NCBI RefSeq assembly: GCF_018390515.1 | Contig: NZ_JAHBBK010000002.1 | Location: 186,001-250,000 of the forward strand | DNA length: 64,000 nucleotides | From: Mucilaginibacter sp. Bleaf8 | GTDB lineage: Bacteria; Bacteroidota; Bacteroidia; Sphingobacteriales; Sphingobacteriaceae | Reading direction: 5' to 3' | In this document: positions 37,147 to 47,327 of the stretch, one piece after another | How the letters are laid out: each line of letters opens with the position of its first letter | Numbering within the stretch: the stretch's first letter is position 1 | The notes under the pieces: generated by a model | Told to the model about the DNA's origin: nothing | The model's input: the letters and a program-made list of their open reading frames with translations, nothing else | Database searches by the model: none | Made by a program: the position numbers and the translations under genes

Positions 37147-37734
37147 ATGCCTTATAAAAATTTTACTGATGCTGCTTTATGGTTAGCCATTAAAGCAGGT
37201 AGTGTTTCTGCTTTTGAATCGCTGGTCGATAAGTATTGGCAGGCTGTTTATACAACTGCTTTTTCCTTTCTGCATGACAGGGACGTGGCTATGGAAATAA
37301 CCAACGATACCTTTTTTAATATTTGGCAGAAAAGGGAAGTTATAGATATCGCTTCATTTAAAAATTACTTAACCACCAGTGCCCGTTACCATGTGTACAA
37401 GGTGCTCAAGGCAAAACAATCACTTAAGTTAGCCTATGTTGCAGATTATGAAAAGCTATCTTCCAGCATCGTAGTAACAAATACAGGTGAAGAGAAAATA
37501 CGATATTTGAATTTGCAAAGCGAGATTGAGGCGTTGCTAACATCGTTACCCGCACGATGCCGGGAGATTTTCCTGCTAAGCCGGCTTGGCAATCTAACTA
37601 ATACAGAAATTGCTGAAAAACTGGCTATTTCGAAAAGAACGGTTGAAAACCAGATATCGATTGCCCAAAAATTTATCCAACAAAATTCTAAGAATATTGC
37701 GCTTGGAATCCTCATCGCATTTTTGCTGCAATAA
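37147..37734 (+). CDS. ECF-type RNA polymerase sigma factor (FecI-like)
   Basis: 195 aa sigma-70 family member of the Bacteroidota FecI-like group. Region 2 spans about residues 15-80 (FESLVDKYWQAVYTTAFSFL, DTFFNIWQKRE) and region 4 about 125-180 (LTSLPARCREIFLLSRLG, NTEIAEKLAISKRTVENQIS). It is divergent from fecR. Family logic: substrate binding by the STN-type SusC signals through FecR and frees this factor to transcribe the SusC/SusD operon. Whether it also controls the GH2, GH130 and GH92 genes downstream is inference. Confidence 0.93.
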   Translation: MPYKNFTDAALWLAIKAGSVSAFESLVDKYWQAVYTTAFSFLHDRDVAMEITNDTFFNIWQKREVIDIASFKNYLTTSARYHVYKVLKAKQSLKLAYVADYEKLSSSIVVTNTGEEKIRYLNLQSEIEALLTSLPARCREIFLLSRLGNLTNTEIAEKLAISKRTVENQISIAQKFIQQNSKNIALGILIAFLLQ

Positions 37735-37887
37735 ACGTTTACTTCAACTTAACCCATCGTTTCGTAAACATTCAACTCTCTTCAACGATATATAATATCT
37801 CCTAAGTCTTATATTTCTTTTACGCTCGTGTGAGTTCAGGATGGCAATTGTGCTCTTATAGTACATAAGCCAATTGCTAAATTCTGA

Positions 37888-40608
37888 ATGAAAACAATTT
37901 TATGGTGTATGCTAACCTATATTGCAACCTGTGGTATAGCATTAGCACAAGGAAGTGCCTCGCTCGTATCACATTCATCCGAAAACTCAGTTTTTTTGAG
38001 GTCTCAGAAATCCCACCGAGGCGCTTATTCGTGGCAAATGGTAAAGGCTGCCGACGCTCAGGCAGGTGGGGAAATCATCTCTACATCCAATTACAATACC
38101 GCACGCTGGACCAACGCTATTGTACCGGGCACGGTACTCAATAGTTTAGTTGCCAATAAAGTATATCCCGAACCTTATTTTAGTGATAACAACCGGAAAA
38201 CAAATAAACTCATTCCCGACATTTCTGACGTTGGGAGGGCGTTTTATCATTATTGGTTCAGAACCGGGTTTGGCATCCCCGCTAGGTTCAAAGGAAAGCG
38301 GTTGTGGTTGAAATTTCATGGAATAAATTACCGTTGCGCCATTTGGTTAAATGGCCAGCGTTTGGGGCAGATGGCCGGTATGTTCAATGATCAAAGTTTT
38401 GACATTACCCGGATAGCTGAATGGAATGGCCATAACATTTTAGCAGTAGATGTTCAGCCGGTTGACAATCCGGGTACTACATTCAAGCCCGGTAAAAACA
38501 AGACAGGCGCCGTTGGTGAAAATCATAATGGGGGAGATGGTGAAATTGGAAAAGACGTAACCATGCTAATGAGCGTTGGCTGGGATTTTACAGCGCATGA
38601 TGGCATACGTGACCGTAATACGGGTATTTGGCGCGATGTGGAATTATATGCAACAGGCGACGTGGTACTGGAAAATGCGTTTGTGAAAACCAAGCTTCCG
38701 TTGCCGGATACGTCATCTGCAAGTGAAACGGTTACTGTAGAAATAAAAAACGCATCCGCCAAAAAACAGACAGGAACGGTGTCTGGCGTTATTATTGAAA
38801 CAGGAAAGCGCTTTAATAAAGCCATAACACTTTTACCCAATGAAACAAAAACTGTTCAGTTCTCGCCGGCTGAATACGCTGCCCTGAAGATTGCTAAACC
38901 TAAGCTTTGGTGGCCGGTTAATAAAGGAAATCAGCCACTGTATACTTTATCGCTTCGGTTCATCAGCGCCCAAAATAAGGTTTCACACAATTTGGTTTCC
39001 AAGTTTGGTATACGCGAGGTTCAGACCGATCAGAACACGCCCGACAAGTCGAGAAGGTTTCTGGTCAACGGCGTTCCCGTTTTTATAAGGGGCACAAACT
39101 GGATTCCGGAGGCTATGCTCAGAAACAGCGAATACCGTACGCAAGCCGAGCTGCGCTATACCCGGCAGGCCGGCCTGAATTTGATAAGACTATGGGGCGG
39201 CGGCATAGCAGAGTCCGATTATTTTTATCAGTTGTGTGATACATATGGGATTCTGGTCTGGACTGAATTCTGGGTTACTGCGGACACTAAGCTTCCGTCA
39301 GATACTGCAATGTATTTTAAAAACTTGACCAGTACCGTTAAGCGTATCCGAAATCATGCTTCGGTGGCCTATTATGTAGGTGCAAATGAAGGCAAGGAGG
39401 TTCCCGGCGCTGGCGTATTAATCAGCAAGCTTGACCCCACTCATGGCTATCAGGAACAATCAGAGTGCTGCGGTGTACATGACGGAAGTCCGTATAAGTA
39501 TGAAAATCCAATGCAGTATTATGAAAATACGGCATCGCCCCGGGGCAGCCGCGTTGACGGGTTCAATCCCGAGTATGGTACACTCTCTACACCTGTACTT
39601 TCCTCTTTACAGCGCATGATGCCCGAGAAAGACCTGTGGCCCATCAACGATACCGTTTGGAACTACCTGGATGGCAATGGTTTTCATGGCGTAACTGGAA
39701 AATTTAGACAGGCTGTCAATAATTATGGCGAAGCATCATCAATTAAAGATTATGCACAAAAAGCGCAGTTGGTTGGTGCAATGAATTTCAGAGCAATATG
39801 GGAGGCGTGGAATTATAACAAATTTGGTTTTGGCGATCGATGGGCATCCGGGTTCTTGTTCTGGTATCATAACAGTGCGTTACCACAAACCGCTTCACGA
39901 ATGTATGATTGGTACCTGGAGCCCACAGCCGCATTATACTATTCTCAAAATGGGTTAGCCCCGCTACACCCGCAGTTCGATTATTTAAAGAATACGGTAT
40001 CTGTATACAACGATTATCGCAGGTCTTTTGCCGGTTACCGGGTCGAAGCAACCGTCTATGATTTCAACAGTAAGCCGGTTTGGTCTACCTCTTCGTCAAT
40101 TAACATTCCTGCGGATGGGGTGGTAAAAGATGCCATTCAGGTTTCATTCCCTCAAGACATCACCAAAGTGCATTTCATTAAGTTAAAGTTGCTCGACAAA
40201 AGCGGTAAGCTGGTAAATGATGCTTTTTACTGGCGCTCTACTGACACTTATAAAGGAGCCTGGACGATGACCGGACCGGCCGTTTCGGGCTTTCAAGATA
40301 TTAACAACCTGCCTGAAACGGATCTAAATGTTTCTGCAAAGAAGCAATTTATCGGCCGAAAACCAATCTTAAAGGTCGTGGTGCGCAATTCTTCTGAAAA
40401 CTTATCTTTTTTTACACAGCTAAGAGTTCAGGACCGCCAAGGAAACAGTTATCCGCCCACCTACTTTTCAAACAATTTCTTTTCGTTACTTCCCGGCGAA
40501 GTAAAGCAAATCAATGTTGAAATTCCACTGATAGCAAGTAAAAGCGACCTCGTATTGGTTACCTCCGCACTTAACTCCAAAGAATACGTTACAGCAATCA
40601 AAAATTAA
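37888..40608 (+). CDS. GH2-family exo-beta-glycosidase (beta-mannosidase/exo-glucosaminidase type)
   Basis: 906 aa exported enzyme (signal MKTILWCMLTYIATCGIALAQ). An N-terminal galactose-binding-like domain (WTNAIVPGTVLNSLV, RLWLKFHGINYRCAIWLNG), an Ig-like domain (KPKLWWPVNKGNQPLY) and a TIM barrel (FIRGTNWIPEAML, LNLIRLWGGGIAESD) follow the GH2 order. The predicted acid/base is E501 (VGANEG) and the nucleophile E562 (NPEYGTL). C-terminal beta domains complete the exo-glucosaminidase or beta-mannosidase architecture. A GH130 gene starts 12 bp later, which favours beta-mannosides. A paralogue lies at 59978-62647. The exact substrate is not certain. Confidence 0.88.
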   Translation: MKTILWCMLTYIATCGIALAQGSASLVSHSSENSVFLRSQKSHRGAYSWQMVKAADAQAGGEIISTSNYNTARWTNAIVPGTVLNSLVANKVYPEPYFSDNNRKTNKLIPDISDVGRAFYHYWFRTGFGIPARFKGKRLWLKFHGINYRCAIWLNGQRLGQMAGMFNDQSFDITRIAEWNGHNILAVDVQPVDNPGTTFKPGKNKTGAVGENHNGGDGEIGKDVTMLMSVGWDFTAHDGIRDRNTGIWRDVELYATGDVVLENAFVKTKLPLPDTSSASETVTVEIKNASAKKQTGTVSGVIIETGKRFNKAITLLPNETKTVQFSPAEYAALKIAKPKLWWPVNKGNQPLYTLSLRFISAQNKVSHNLVSKFGIREVQTDQNTPDKSRRFLVNGVPVFIRGTNWIPEAMLRNSEYRTQAELRYTRQAGLNLIRLWGGGIAESDYFYQLCDTYGILVWTEFWVTADTKLPSDTAMYFKNLTSTVKRIRNHASVAYYVGANEGKEVPGAGVLISKLDPTHGYQEQSECCGVHDGSPYKYENPMQYYENTASPRGSRVDGFNPEYGTLSTPVLSSLQRMMPEKDLWPINDTVWNYLDGNGFHGVTGKFRQAVNNYGEASSIKDYAQKAQLVGAMNFRAIWEAWNYNKFGFGDRWASGFLFWYHNSALPQTASRMYDWYLEPTAALYYSQNGLAPLHPQFDYLKNTVSVYNDYRRSFAGYRVEATVYDFNSKPVWSTSSSINIPADGVVKDAIQVSFPQDITKVHFIKLKLLDKSGKLVNDAFYWRSTDTYKGAWTMTGPAVSGFQDINNLPETDLNVSAKKQFIGRKPILKVVVRNSSENLSFFTQLRVQDRQGNSYPPTYFSNNFFSLLPGEVKQINVEIPLIASKSDLVLVTSALNSKEYVTAIKN

Positions 40609-40620
40609 AGCAAGCCAGAT

Positions 40621-41781
40621 ATGATACATATAAAATTACAACATAGCTTATTTGTTCTATTGCTTACCTTGTTGGTTGGCGAACGTTCTTCCGCGCAAAC
40701 TAAGAATGTATTGCCAGATTGGGCAATTGGTGGCTTTGTAAGACCTAAAGGCGTTAATCCCATCATTTCGCCCGATACTAATTCTGTATTTCTTGATCCA
40801 ATGTCGAATACCAGAACGAAATGGGAAGATAACGATACGTTCAATCCTGCTGCAGTGGTTAAAGATGGAAAGGTGGTTGTTCTTTACCGCTCAGAAGATA
40901 AAAGTGGTATCAAAATCAGTACCCGTACCTCACGTTTAGGATATGCGGTTAGTAAGAACGGCCTTGAATTTAAACGAAGCGGCAAGCCCGTTCTGTATCC
41001 AGACAATGATGATCAGAAGGAATTTGAGTGGCCAGGTGGATGTGAAGACCCACGGGTAGCGGTTACGAAAGATGGTACTTACCTGGTTATTTACACCCAA
41101 TGGAACCGCAAAGTGCCTCGGTTAGGCGCCGCTACTTCTAAAGATCTTATTCATTGGAAAAAGCATGGGCCGATATTTCAGGACGCGTTTAATGGTGAAT
41201 TCATGAACATACCAACCAAATCAGCATCTATTGTAACGCAGGTTAAAAATGATAAGCAAACCATCATGCAAATCAATGGCAAGTACTTTATGTACTGGGG
41301 GGAAAGAAATGTTTATGCAGCAACGTCAGTAAATCTTGTTGACTGGACACCGTTGGTAGATGCTGAAGGGAAATTATTAAAACTGGCATCGCCGCGAAAC
41401 GGGTTTTTTGATAGTGATTTTACAGAATGTGGTCCGCCGGCGATTATGACAGAAAAGGGCGTAGTGCTGCTTTATAATGGTAGAAACAGCAATGGCACTC
41501 GTGGTGATAAAAGATTTGGTGGGGGGGCTTATTCTGCAGGTCAGCTGTTATTTGATAAAAATGATCTGACAAAAATGATTGGACGCTTGGATGTGCCATT
41601 TTTTCGGCCTATGGAGGCATTTGAAAGGAAGGGACAATATTCCAGTGGCACAGTATTTATTGAAGGTATGGTGTGGTTTAAGCATAAATGGTTTCTTTAC
41701 TATGGCTGTGCCGATTCAAGGGTTGGTGTTGCTGTTCACGATCCCAAAAAAAGAACTGCACCGGATCCAATTGAGGATTGA
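40621..41781 (+). CDS. GH130-family beta-mannoside hydrolase or phosphorylase
   Basis: 386 aa exported five-bladed propeller enzyme with a Sec signal (FVLLLTLLVGERSSAQ). GH130 hallmarks are GGFVRPKGVNPIISPD, NDTFNPAAVV, the strongly conserved PGGCEDPRVAV, YTQWNRKVPRLGAA, FTECGPPAIM and GCADSRVGVA. The family contains phosphorylases (cytoplasmic, phosphate-dependent) and exported beta-1,2-mannosidases; export here favours a hydrolase. It is 12 bp after the GH2 gene. A close paralogue lies at 54125-55264. Confidence 0.88.
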   Translation: MIHIKLQHSLFVLLLTLLVGERSSAQTKNVLPDWAIGGFVRPKGVNPIISPDTNSVFLDPMSNTRTKWEDNDTFNPAAVVKDGKVVVLYRSEDKSGIKISTRTSRLGYAVSKNGLEFKRSGKPVLYPDNDDQKEFEWPGGCEDPRVAVTKDGTYLVIYTQWNRKVPRLGAATSKDLIHWKKHGPIFQDAFNGEFMNIPTKSASIVTQVKNDKQTIMQINGKYFMYWGERNVYAATSVNLVDWTPLVDAEGKLLKLASPRNGFFDSDFTECGPPAIMTEKGVVLLYNGRNSNGTRGDKRFGGGAYSAGQLLFDKNDLTKMIGRLDVPFFRPMEAFERKGQYSSGTVFIEGMVWFKHKWFLYYGCADSRVGVAVHDPKKRTAPDPIED

Positions 41782-42228
41782 ATAAAATAAATTATTCCAT
41801 CTTTTCCGTGGAATAGGCAAATATCGTTAAATCATCCTTCAAACCCGCCTTAAATGATAGGAGAGGGCTAGGGTTCAAGCTTGTCGGGAGGCTGGTATTA
41901 GATCCAAAAGGTAGCGTTGTATTTAAGTTTGCTTAATTTCATCTTCTATCAGATAATCAGGATTATAAACTACGTGCTGCTTGTTGAATATTGAATTTAG
42001 ATTATAAGAATCAGGTATAAAAACGAAAAAAAGGCTTTAGGCAATTTAAAAGCACTGTTGGTTATCTCAGATTCCTTACTGTTTGTGATTTGGACCCAAA
42101 TCAGAAAAAAGTCGTTTTTTGGAATGGTAATTTAAGGCAATGAGCCTTGCTTTTTTAATTAAATACAGCTACTTTACCAACACGCTACTTCATATCGGCG
42201 GCAACAACCTAATCTTTCAAAGTTCAAC
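41782..42228. other. 447-bp intergenic region before the TlpA-like gene
   Basis: AT-rich, with no frame that resembles a protein. A small AAGGC/GCCTT hairpin with a T run lies at 42134-42156 and could be a weak terminator. Otherwise I see nothing. Confidence 0.35.
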
Positions 42229-43377
42229 ATGAACAAAGTATTAAGCGCATTCCCTTTACTTATTTTATTTTCGCTGCAGACTTATGCACAAATTACTAAT
42301 AGTCCCACCTATGTAATTAACGGCAACATTACCGGTATCGATTCAGGAAAAATATACAGCCTCTCGTCCGATAGAAAGGTGATCGACAGTGCTGATATTG
42401 TCAAAGGACAATTTTCCATCAGCGGAAAACTTTATTTGCCCGAACAAAAAGTATTCAGGCTCAACCCCGGACAATGGGAATTTGCAGCGTTTGTAGATGC
42501 CCCGCGTATCACCTTTGACATAGACACTGCCGGTGCAGAGCATTACTATTTTGCTGGTAAAGATTACCCCTTAATACGTCAAATTAAGGAGACCGGCTCT
42601 CCGTTCGCTGATGTTTACGATAGTTATCAAAAGGGAACAGGCTTAGCAGAACTTCTTTATTTCACCAGAAAATTGAGATTAGCCAAAAATGATTCTGTAG
42701 CCTATTTTAATGAAAAGGTCGATTCGCTTCGCAAGGCGCTTCCTCCAAAGTTTAAAATTTGGGTTGAAGACTATGTTCGACAACATCCTACATCCATTCC
42801 AGCAGTTTATATATTCAAAGAATATTTTCATGAATTAGGTAAAAATTCGTCTGTCTATTTGAGGTCGATTATAAGTCAGTTTTCCGGTCCAGCAAAGTCA
42901 TCGGTTTATTATGAGTCGCTAATGAGTGAATTGTTACGATTGGAAAACATTCGGGTTGGTAAACCTGCACCTGACTTTACTTTACTAAAAAGAGATAATA
43001 ATAAATTTAAGCTTTCAACAACACTGGGCTCTGTTGTTATGCTAGATTTCTGGGCAAGTTGGTGCAAGCCTTGTAGGGCTGGCATTCCTGGCTGGAAAAA
43101 AGTGTACGCGAAATATCATCAGAAAGGTTTCAATATCATCAGCATAACGGATGACAAAAGTTGGAAGAGCTGGAAAATAGCACTCGATCAAGAGAAAATG
43201 CCCTGGACGCAAGTTATCGATGACGCTCCACCGGGAACTTTATCAGGTAGAGTTGGTCAACAATATAACGTACATTCCCTCCCTTATTTTGTGTTAATAG
43301 ATAAAAAAGGAAACATAATTATAGCCTCTGGTGATGAGCACGCGGTGAAAAAGGAAATTGCAGAAGTTCTTAAGTAA
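42229..43377 (+). CDS. TlpA/ResA-like periplasmic thiol-disulfide oxidoreductase with N-terminal DUF4369-type domain
   Basis: 382 aa, Sec signal (FPLLILFSLQTYAQ). The N-terminal half is a DUF4369-like beta domain (YVINGNITGIDSGKIYSL, ISGKLYLPEQKVFRLN) typical of Bacteroidota. A linker of helices follows, then a thioredoxin fold from about residue 240 (IRVGKPAPDFTLLKRD, MLDFWASWCKPCRAGIP with the CKPC redox motif, YNVHSLPYFVLIDKKG with the cis-Pro). Such proteins are common in carbohydrate loci and may keep exported enzymes correctly folded. Its place before GH92 fits that, but the role is inference. Confidence 0.9.
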   Translation: MNKVLSAFPLLILFSLQTYAQITNSPTYVINGNITGIDSGKIYSLSSDRKVIDSADIVKGQFSISGKLYLPEQKVFRLNPGQWEFAAFVDAPRITFDIDTAGAEHYYFAGKDYPLIRQIKETGSPFADVYDSYQKGTGLAELLYFTRKLRLAKNDSVAYFNEKVDSLRKALPPKFKIWVEDYVRQHPTSIPAVYIFKEYFHELGKNSSVYLRSIISQFSGPAKSSVYYESLMSELLRLENIRVGKPAPDFTLLKRDNNKFKLSTTLGSVVMLDFWASWCKPCRAGIPGWKKVYAKYHQKGFNIISITDDKSWKSWKIALDQEKMPWTQVIDDAPPGTLSGRVGQQYNVHSLPYFVLIDKKGNIIIASGDEHAVKKEIAEVLK

Positions 43378-43573
43378 ATGATACACCAAGTTGTTTATCC
43401 AAGAGAGGCAGGTTCCTTAAGATTGATTGCCAGCATTAATAATTGTAATTATTATACTTAGGTAAACACCCCCTTTACTTTAATATAAAGCAGGCTGGTT
43501 TCGGAGGCAGACTTAAATAAAACTTGCTACTTTAGCCTTCTTCATTTTATTCGCTTAGATTATTTGGAAGGTT

Positions 43574-45901
43574 ATGAAACTTGTCACACTCGCAGTTATT
43601 CTCAATATTTTCTTTTTTTCGCCTTGTATAAAAGCACAGGAGCGCTCACAGACCAGCTTGGCTACATTCGTTGATCCGTTTATTGGAACGCAAGGCAATG
43701 GTAACACGTTTCCGGGAGCAACCTATCCGTTTGGAATGGTGAAATTAGGGCCTGATTGTGACGACTTAAGTACCAATATGGGGTACAAAGAAACAGGCAA
43801 GATAAGAGGCTTTAGTCACTTGCATGTTAGTGGTACAGGCGGTGGTCCCAAATATGGAAACATATTAGTCTATCCTTTTGCCGGTGATGTCAAAATAGAG
43901 GGATATGGGTCCGATAGAGGCAAGGAAACGGCTACGGCAGGGTATTTCTCTGCTGAATTGAAAGAATCGAATATCCTGGCCGAACTGACTGCTACACCTA
44001 AAACCGGGCTTCATCGATATACTTTCAACAAAGCCGGACAAACCGGGATACTGATAGATGCCGGAAGTATATTGGGAAAGCAGGCCTGCTGCCATGAGAA
44101 TCAGAAGATGTTAGGATCTGAGATCGAAATACGATCGAATACCGAAATAGCCGGATATAACCGCGTTAGTGGAGGGTGGAATATCGGAGAACCGTTTACA
44201 GTTTACTTTTATGCGCAGTTTAATACACCAGCCAGTTCTTTTGGCACATGGAAATCAGGCGCCAAGCACCCAGGTAATAAAATGGAGTATGATTCGGGCG
44301 AACCTGTAGGCGCATGGTTCTCATTCAACAAGAATGCCCCACAACAGGTAGAGATGCGTGTGGGTATTTCATTCCTAAGCATAGGAAAGGCTAAAGAAAA
44401 CTGTCAGAAAGAAGCAGCCGGTCTGTCTTTTGATCAGGCAGTGGCACGAGCTAAGGCCGAATGGAATAGCTATTTAGGCCGGATTGAAATAGCAACTACC
44501 GATAAAGCCGAAAAGGTGAAGTTTTACACGGCGTTATATCATACCTTGATGCAGCCAACAGATAAAACAGGGGAGAACCCTTTGTGGAAAAGTGACGCGC
44601 CCTATTTTGACGACTTCTATTGCATTTGGGATACCTACCGTACCAGCCACCCATTAATTACCCTTATTGCTCCTGAAAAAGAGTCGCAGATTGTAAATTC
44701 TTTAATCAATACCTACAAAAATGAAGGTTACCTGCCGGATGGAAGATCGGGTAACAGTAACGGCCGTACGCAGGGCGGAAGTAATGCAGATATGGTTTTG
44801 GCCGAAGCTGTCTTAAAAGATTTGAAAGGAATTAATTATGCAGATGCCTTTGAAGCTATGCTGAAAGATGCAGAAGTGCCCCCGGGGGGCGATGAGCGTA
44901 AAGAAGGGCGGGGAGGTCTGTCAGATTATAATACTATAGGCTATGTATCAACAGATTATGAGCGTGCCGGTACACGGACGGTTGAATACGCTGCCAACGA
45001 CTGGGCGATAGCTCAAACTGCACTTAAATTGGGAAGAAATGAGGATTATAAAAAATATGCCAAACGAGCCGGCAACTGGGAGAACTTATGGAAACCGATT
45101 GATTCGGAAGGCGCAAGAGGATTTATCATGCCTCGAAAAGCTGATGGAACATGGGATGAAACCTTCCGCAACCGAACATGGCAGTATTATCTCGATTTTG
45201 TACCAAGCCAAATAGGCATCATCCCCTACAAGCAACTATCTGGTAAATATTTAGATAATAAGAATTTTACCGTGCTCTCTGCCGGAAACTGGTCCGATTT
45301 CTTTTATGAAAGCCATTCTTGGGAATATTCATTTTACGTACCACATGATGTGAGCCGGCTTATCGAAAAGTCCGGAGGAAAGGAAGCGTTCGTTAATCGA
45401 CTGGATACTTTTTTCGTAAAAAACTACTATAACATTGCTAACGAACCCGGATTTCTGACCCCTCACTTGTATATCTATGCCGGGCAACACCACAAAACCG
45501 TACTCCTGTTAAACAAACTATTGAAAAAGTATTACTCGGAAAAAGCTGACGGCCTTCCGGGAAACGATGATTCCGGAGCCATGTCGTCTTGGTATGTGTT
45601 CAACAAAACCGGAATTTTCCCTAACGCAGGTCAAGATGTCTATCTAATCACGGCTCCCGGGTTTAAAAAAGTTAGCTTTTCCTTGGATAGCAAAACGAAA
45701 CTGGATATAGTTGCAGAAAATTTTTCTCCTCAGGCAACTTTCATAAAGTCTGCCGAATTAAATGGTAAACGATGGAATAAGGCTTGGTTTAAGCATGCTG
45801 ATATCAAGAAAGGTGGTGTTTTGAAGTTGGTTATGAGCGACAAGCCCTCTGATTGGGGTACAAAAGATCTCCCGCCTTCTCGCTCTGATGTTAGTCAATA
45901 A
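43574..45901 (+). CDS. GH92-family alpha-mannosidase
   Basis: 775 aa exported enzyme (signal ending FSPCIKAQ). The N-terminal beta-sandwich begins FVDPFIGTQGNGNTFPGATYPFGMVKLGPD and continues GFSHLHVSGTGGGPKYG. The (alpha/alpha)6 catalytic domain carries FYCIWDTYRTSHPL, NEPGFLTPHLY (E624, likely general acid) and GLPGNDDSGAMSSWYVF (D665/D666, likely base and metal region). GH92 enzymes are calcium-dependent inverting exo-alpha-mannosidases acting on N-glycans or mannan. It ends the second carbohydrate block. Confidence 0.94.
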   Translation: MKLVTLAVILNIFFFSPCIKAQERSQTSLATFVDPFIGTQGNGNTFPGATYPFGMVKLGPDCDDLSTNMGYKETGKIRGFSHLHVSGTGGGPKYGNILVYPFAGDVKIEGYGSDRGKETATAGYFSAELKESNILAELTATPKTGLHRYTFNKAGQTGILIDAGSILGKQACCHENQKMLGSEIEIRSNTEIAGYNRVSGGWNIGEPFTVYFYAQFNTPASSFGTWKSGAKHPGNKMEYDSGEPVGAWFSFNKNAPQQVEMRVGISFLSIGKAKENCQKEAAGLSFDQAVARAKAEWNSYLGRIEIATTDKAEKVKFYTALYHTLMQPTDKTGENPLWKSDAPYFDDFYCIWDTYRTSHPLITLIAPEKESQIVNSLINTYKNEGYLPDGRSGNSNGRTQGGSNADMVLAEAVLKDLKGINYADAFEAMLKDAEVPPGGDERKEGRGGLSDYNTIGYVSTDYERAGTRTVEYAANDWAIAQTALKLGRNEDYKKYAKRAGNWENLWKPIDSEGARGFIMPRKADGTWDETFRNRTWQYYLDFVPSQIGIIPYKQLSGKYLDNKNFTVLSAGNWSDFFYESHSWEYSFYVPHDVSRLIEKSGGKEAFVNRLDTFFVKNYYNIANEPGFLTPHLYIYAGQHHKTVLLLNKLLKKYYSEKADGLPGNDDSGAMSSWYVFNKTGIFPNAGQDVYLITAPGFKKVSFSLDSKTKLDIVAENFSPQATFIKSAELNGKRWNKAWFKHADIKKGGVLKLVMSDKPSDWGTKDLPPSRSDVSQ

Positions 45902-46140
45902 TGAACAGGTTAGTTAACATACTCATGTTACTCGGTCAGCTATTTGATAAAAAGTTGATATGCATTAATTAAATATAGTCACGATTCAATCTTACAGATA
46001 CAAGTAAGTAAATAATGTAAGGAGATTAAATCATGACTATTTTCAGCTTAACCGTAAACGTATTGGTATATCAATCAGGTTTTGAATATTCCCAATCGTT
46101 ATTCTTCAGTGAGGTATGTTATTTTTGGTTATGATTCGTT

Positions 46141-47136
46141 TTAAACATTTACAACAATCTTTCCTATGGTGTTGCCCTGTTCAAGCAGGATATGTGCCTC
46201 ACGAATATTATCTTCGCTTAAACCGGTAAGTGTTTGTTTGATAGGCGATTTGACTTTGCCTTCAATTACAAATTCGATCAATTCCCGAAGTATATCTCCC
46301 TGGCTTTCCTGATCTACCCCGAAAAGCGACTTGGAAAAAACCATCTCCAGGAGAACCGTCACAGATTTGTTCATCAACTGCGAAAGATCTATTCCGTTAA
46401 CGCCCTCGATTGTCGCAAGATAGCCATATGGTCTGATCACCTCCGGCAGCCAGGATATCGCGCTTTTTAGCCCATTGACGGCAAAGACAAAATCAACCTG
46501 GTTAATTCCTTCGTCTTTCAGTTGCTTTACCACATCAGCATGGTGATCGATAATAATATCTGCTCCAAGTTCTTTCACCCAGTTTTGAGAGTCGGGTTTG
46601 GAAGCCGTTGCGATTACGGTTACGTCTGTCTTTGCTTTTAATAGCTGTATGGCCATTGAGCCAACACCTCCAGCGGCACCCAAAACTAAAACGGTCTTAA
46701 CATCAGGGGGTAGGGCATTGTTAAAGCGGAATAAAGATTGATAAGCAGTCATCGTTGCTACCGGAGCTGCCGCTGCGTGGTCAAAAGGCGCAAAGTCAGG
46801 TATCTTCGCTACGGATCGGTAATCTGCTGCTACAAACTCGGCATAAGCCCCTTGTCTTGTCGTATCGCCTAAACCGAACACACGGTCGCCTGTGTTGAAC
46901 CCTGTTACTTTCGTTCCTACTTGTTCTACCATACCGCTAAATTCATATCCCAAAATACGGTACTCACCTTCAGGGGCGTCTAAAACCCTTCTAAAAAAGG
47001 CCTCGCCCGGATTGACCCCGAATGCTTTGACACGGACTAAAATGTCTGTTTCTCTGATCTCCGGGTCCGCAACTTCTTCTAACCTGATTCCAAAGTCATT
47101 CAGGGTATTTTTTTGACGATAAACTAATGCTTTCAT
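46141..47136 (-). CDS. MDR-family NADPH:quinone reductase-like oxidoreductase
   Basis: 331 aa medium-chain dehydrogenase/reductase. The N-terminal GroES-like fold (ILVRVKAFGVNPGEAFFR, LGYEFSGMVEQVG) lacks the zinc cysteines of alcohol dehydrogenases. The Rossmann domain has VLVLGAAGGVGSMAIQLLK. Relatives reduce quinones or enones with NADPH. I start at the ATG at 47136 (MKALVYRQKN); the upstream extension does not resemble the family. It is in the same direction as the NmrA-type reductase before it and probably belongs to the same stress response. Confidence 0.9.
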   Translation of the reverse strand: MKALVYRQKNTLNDFGIRLEEVADPEIRETDILVRVKAFGVNPGEAFFRRVLDAPEGEYRILGYEFSGMVEQVGTKVTGFNTGDRVFGLGDTTRQGAYAEFVAADYRSVAKIPDFAPFDHAAAAPVATMTAYQSLFRFNNALPPDVKTVLVLGAAGGVGSMAIQLLKAKTDVTVIATASKPDSQNWVKELGADIIIDHHADVVKQLKDEGINQVDFVFAVNGLKSAISWLPEVIRPYGYLATIEGVNGIDLSQLMNKSVTVLLEMVFSKSLFGVDQESQGDILRELIEFVIEGKVKSPIKQTLTGLSEDNIREAHILLEQGNTIGKIVVNV

Positions 47137-47259
47137 GATTATAATTAAGTAGGGTAGTTGACTAAGTTCAGTTCGGAAAGGCTGTTCCAATACCGTTTGC
47201 CCGATCCATCTGTTCCAAATTGCCGGTCAACCACATGTGTTACTTTTAATTTTTACTTG

Positions 47260-47306
47260 ATAAAATTGAAGCGAAGTGGCCGGAAGGGCAAATTCTCAGC
47301 CACTTC
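47260..47306 (-). terminator. Possible terminator of the NmrA-type reductase gene
   Basis: An 8-bp stem (GAAGTGGC, 47273-47280, with GCCACTTC, 47299-47306) with an 18-nt loop, followed on the minus strand by CAATTTTATC. It lies just past the gene stop. The loop is long, so the call is tentative. Confidence 0.4.
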
Positions 47307-47327
47307 ATTTAGGTACCGGGCAATGTT

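Noticed and set aside
46033..46134. 33-residue open frame preceded by AAGGAG
   Set aside because: It has a good ribosome-site look but no protein resemblance, and this phylum uses such sites weakly; chance is likely.
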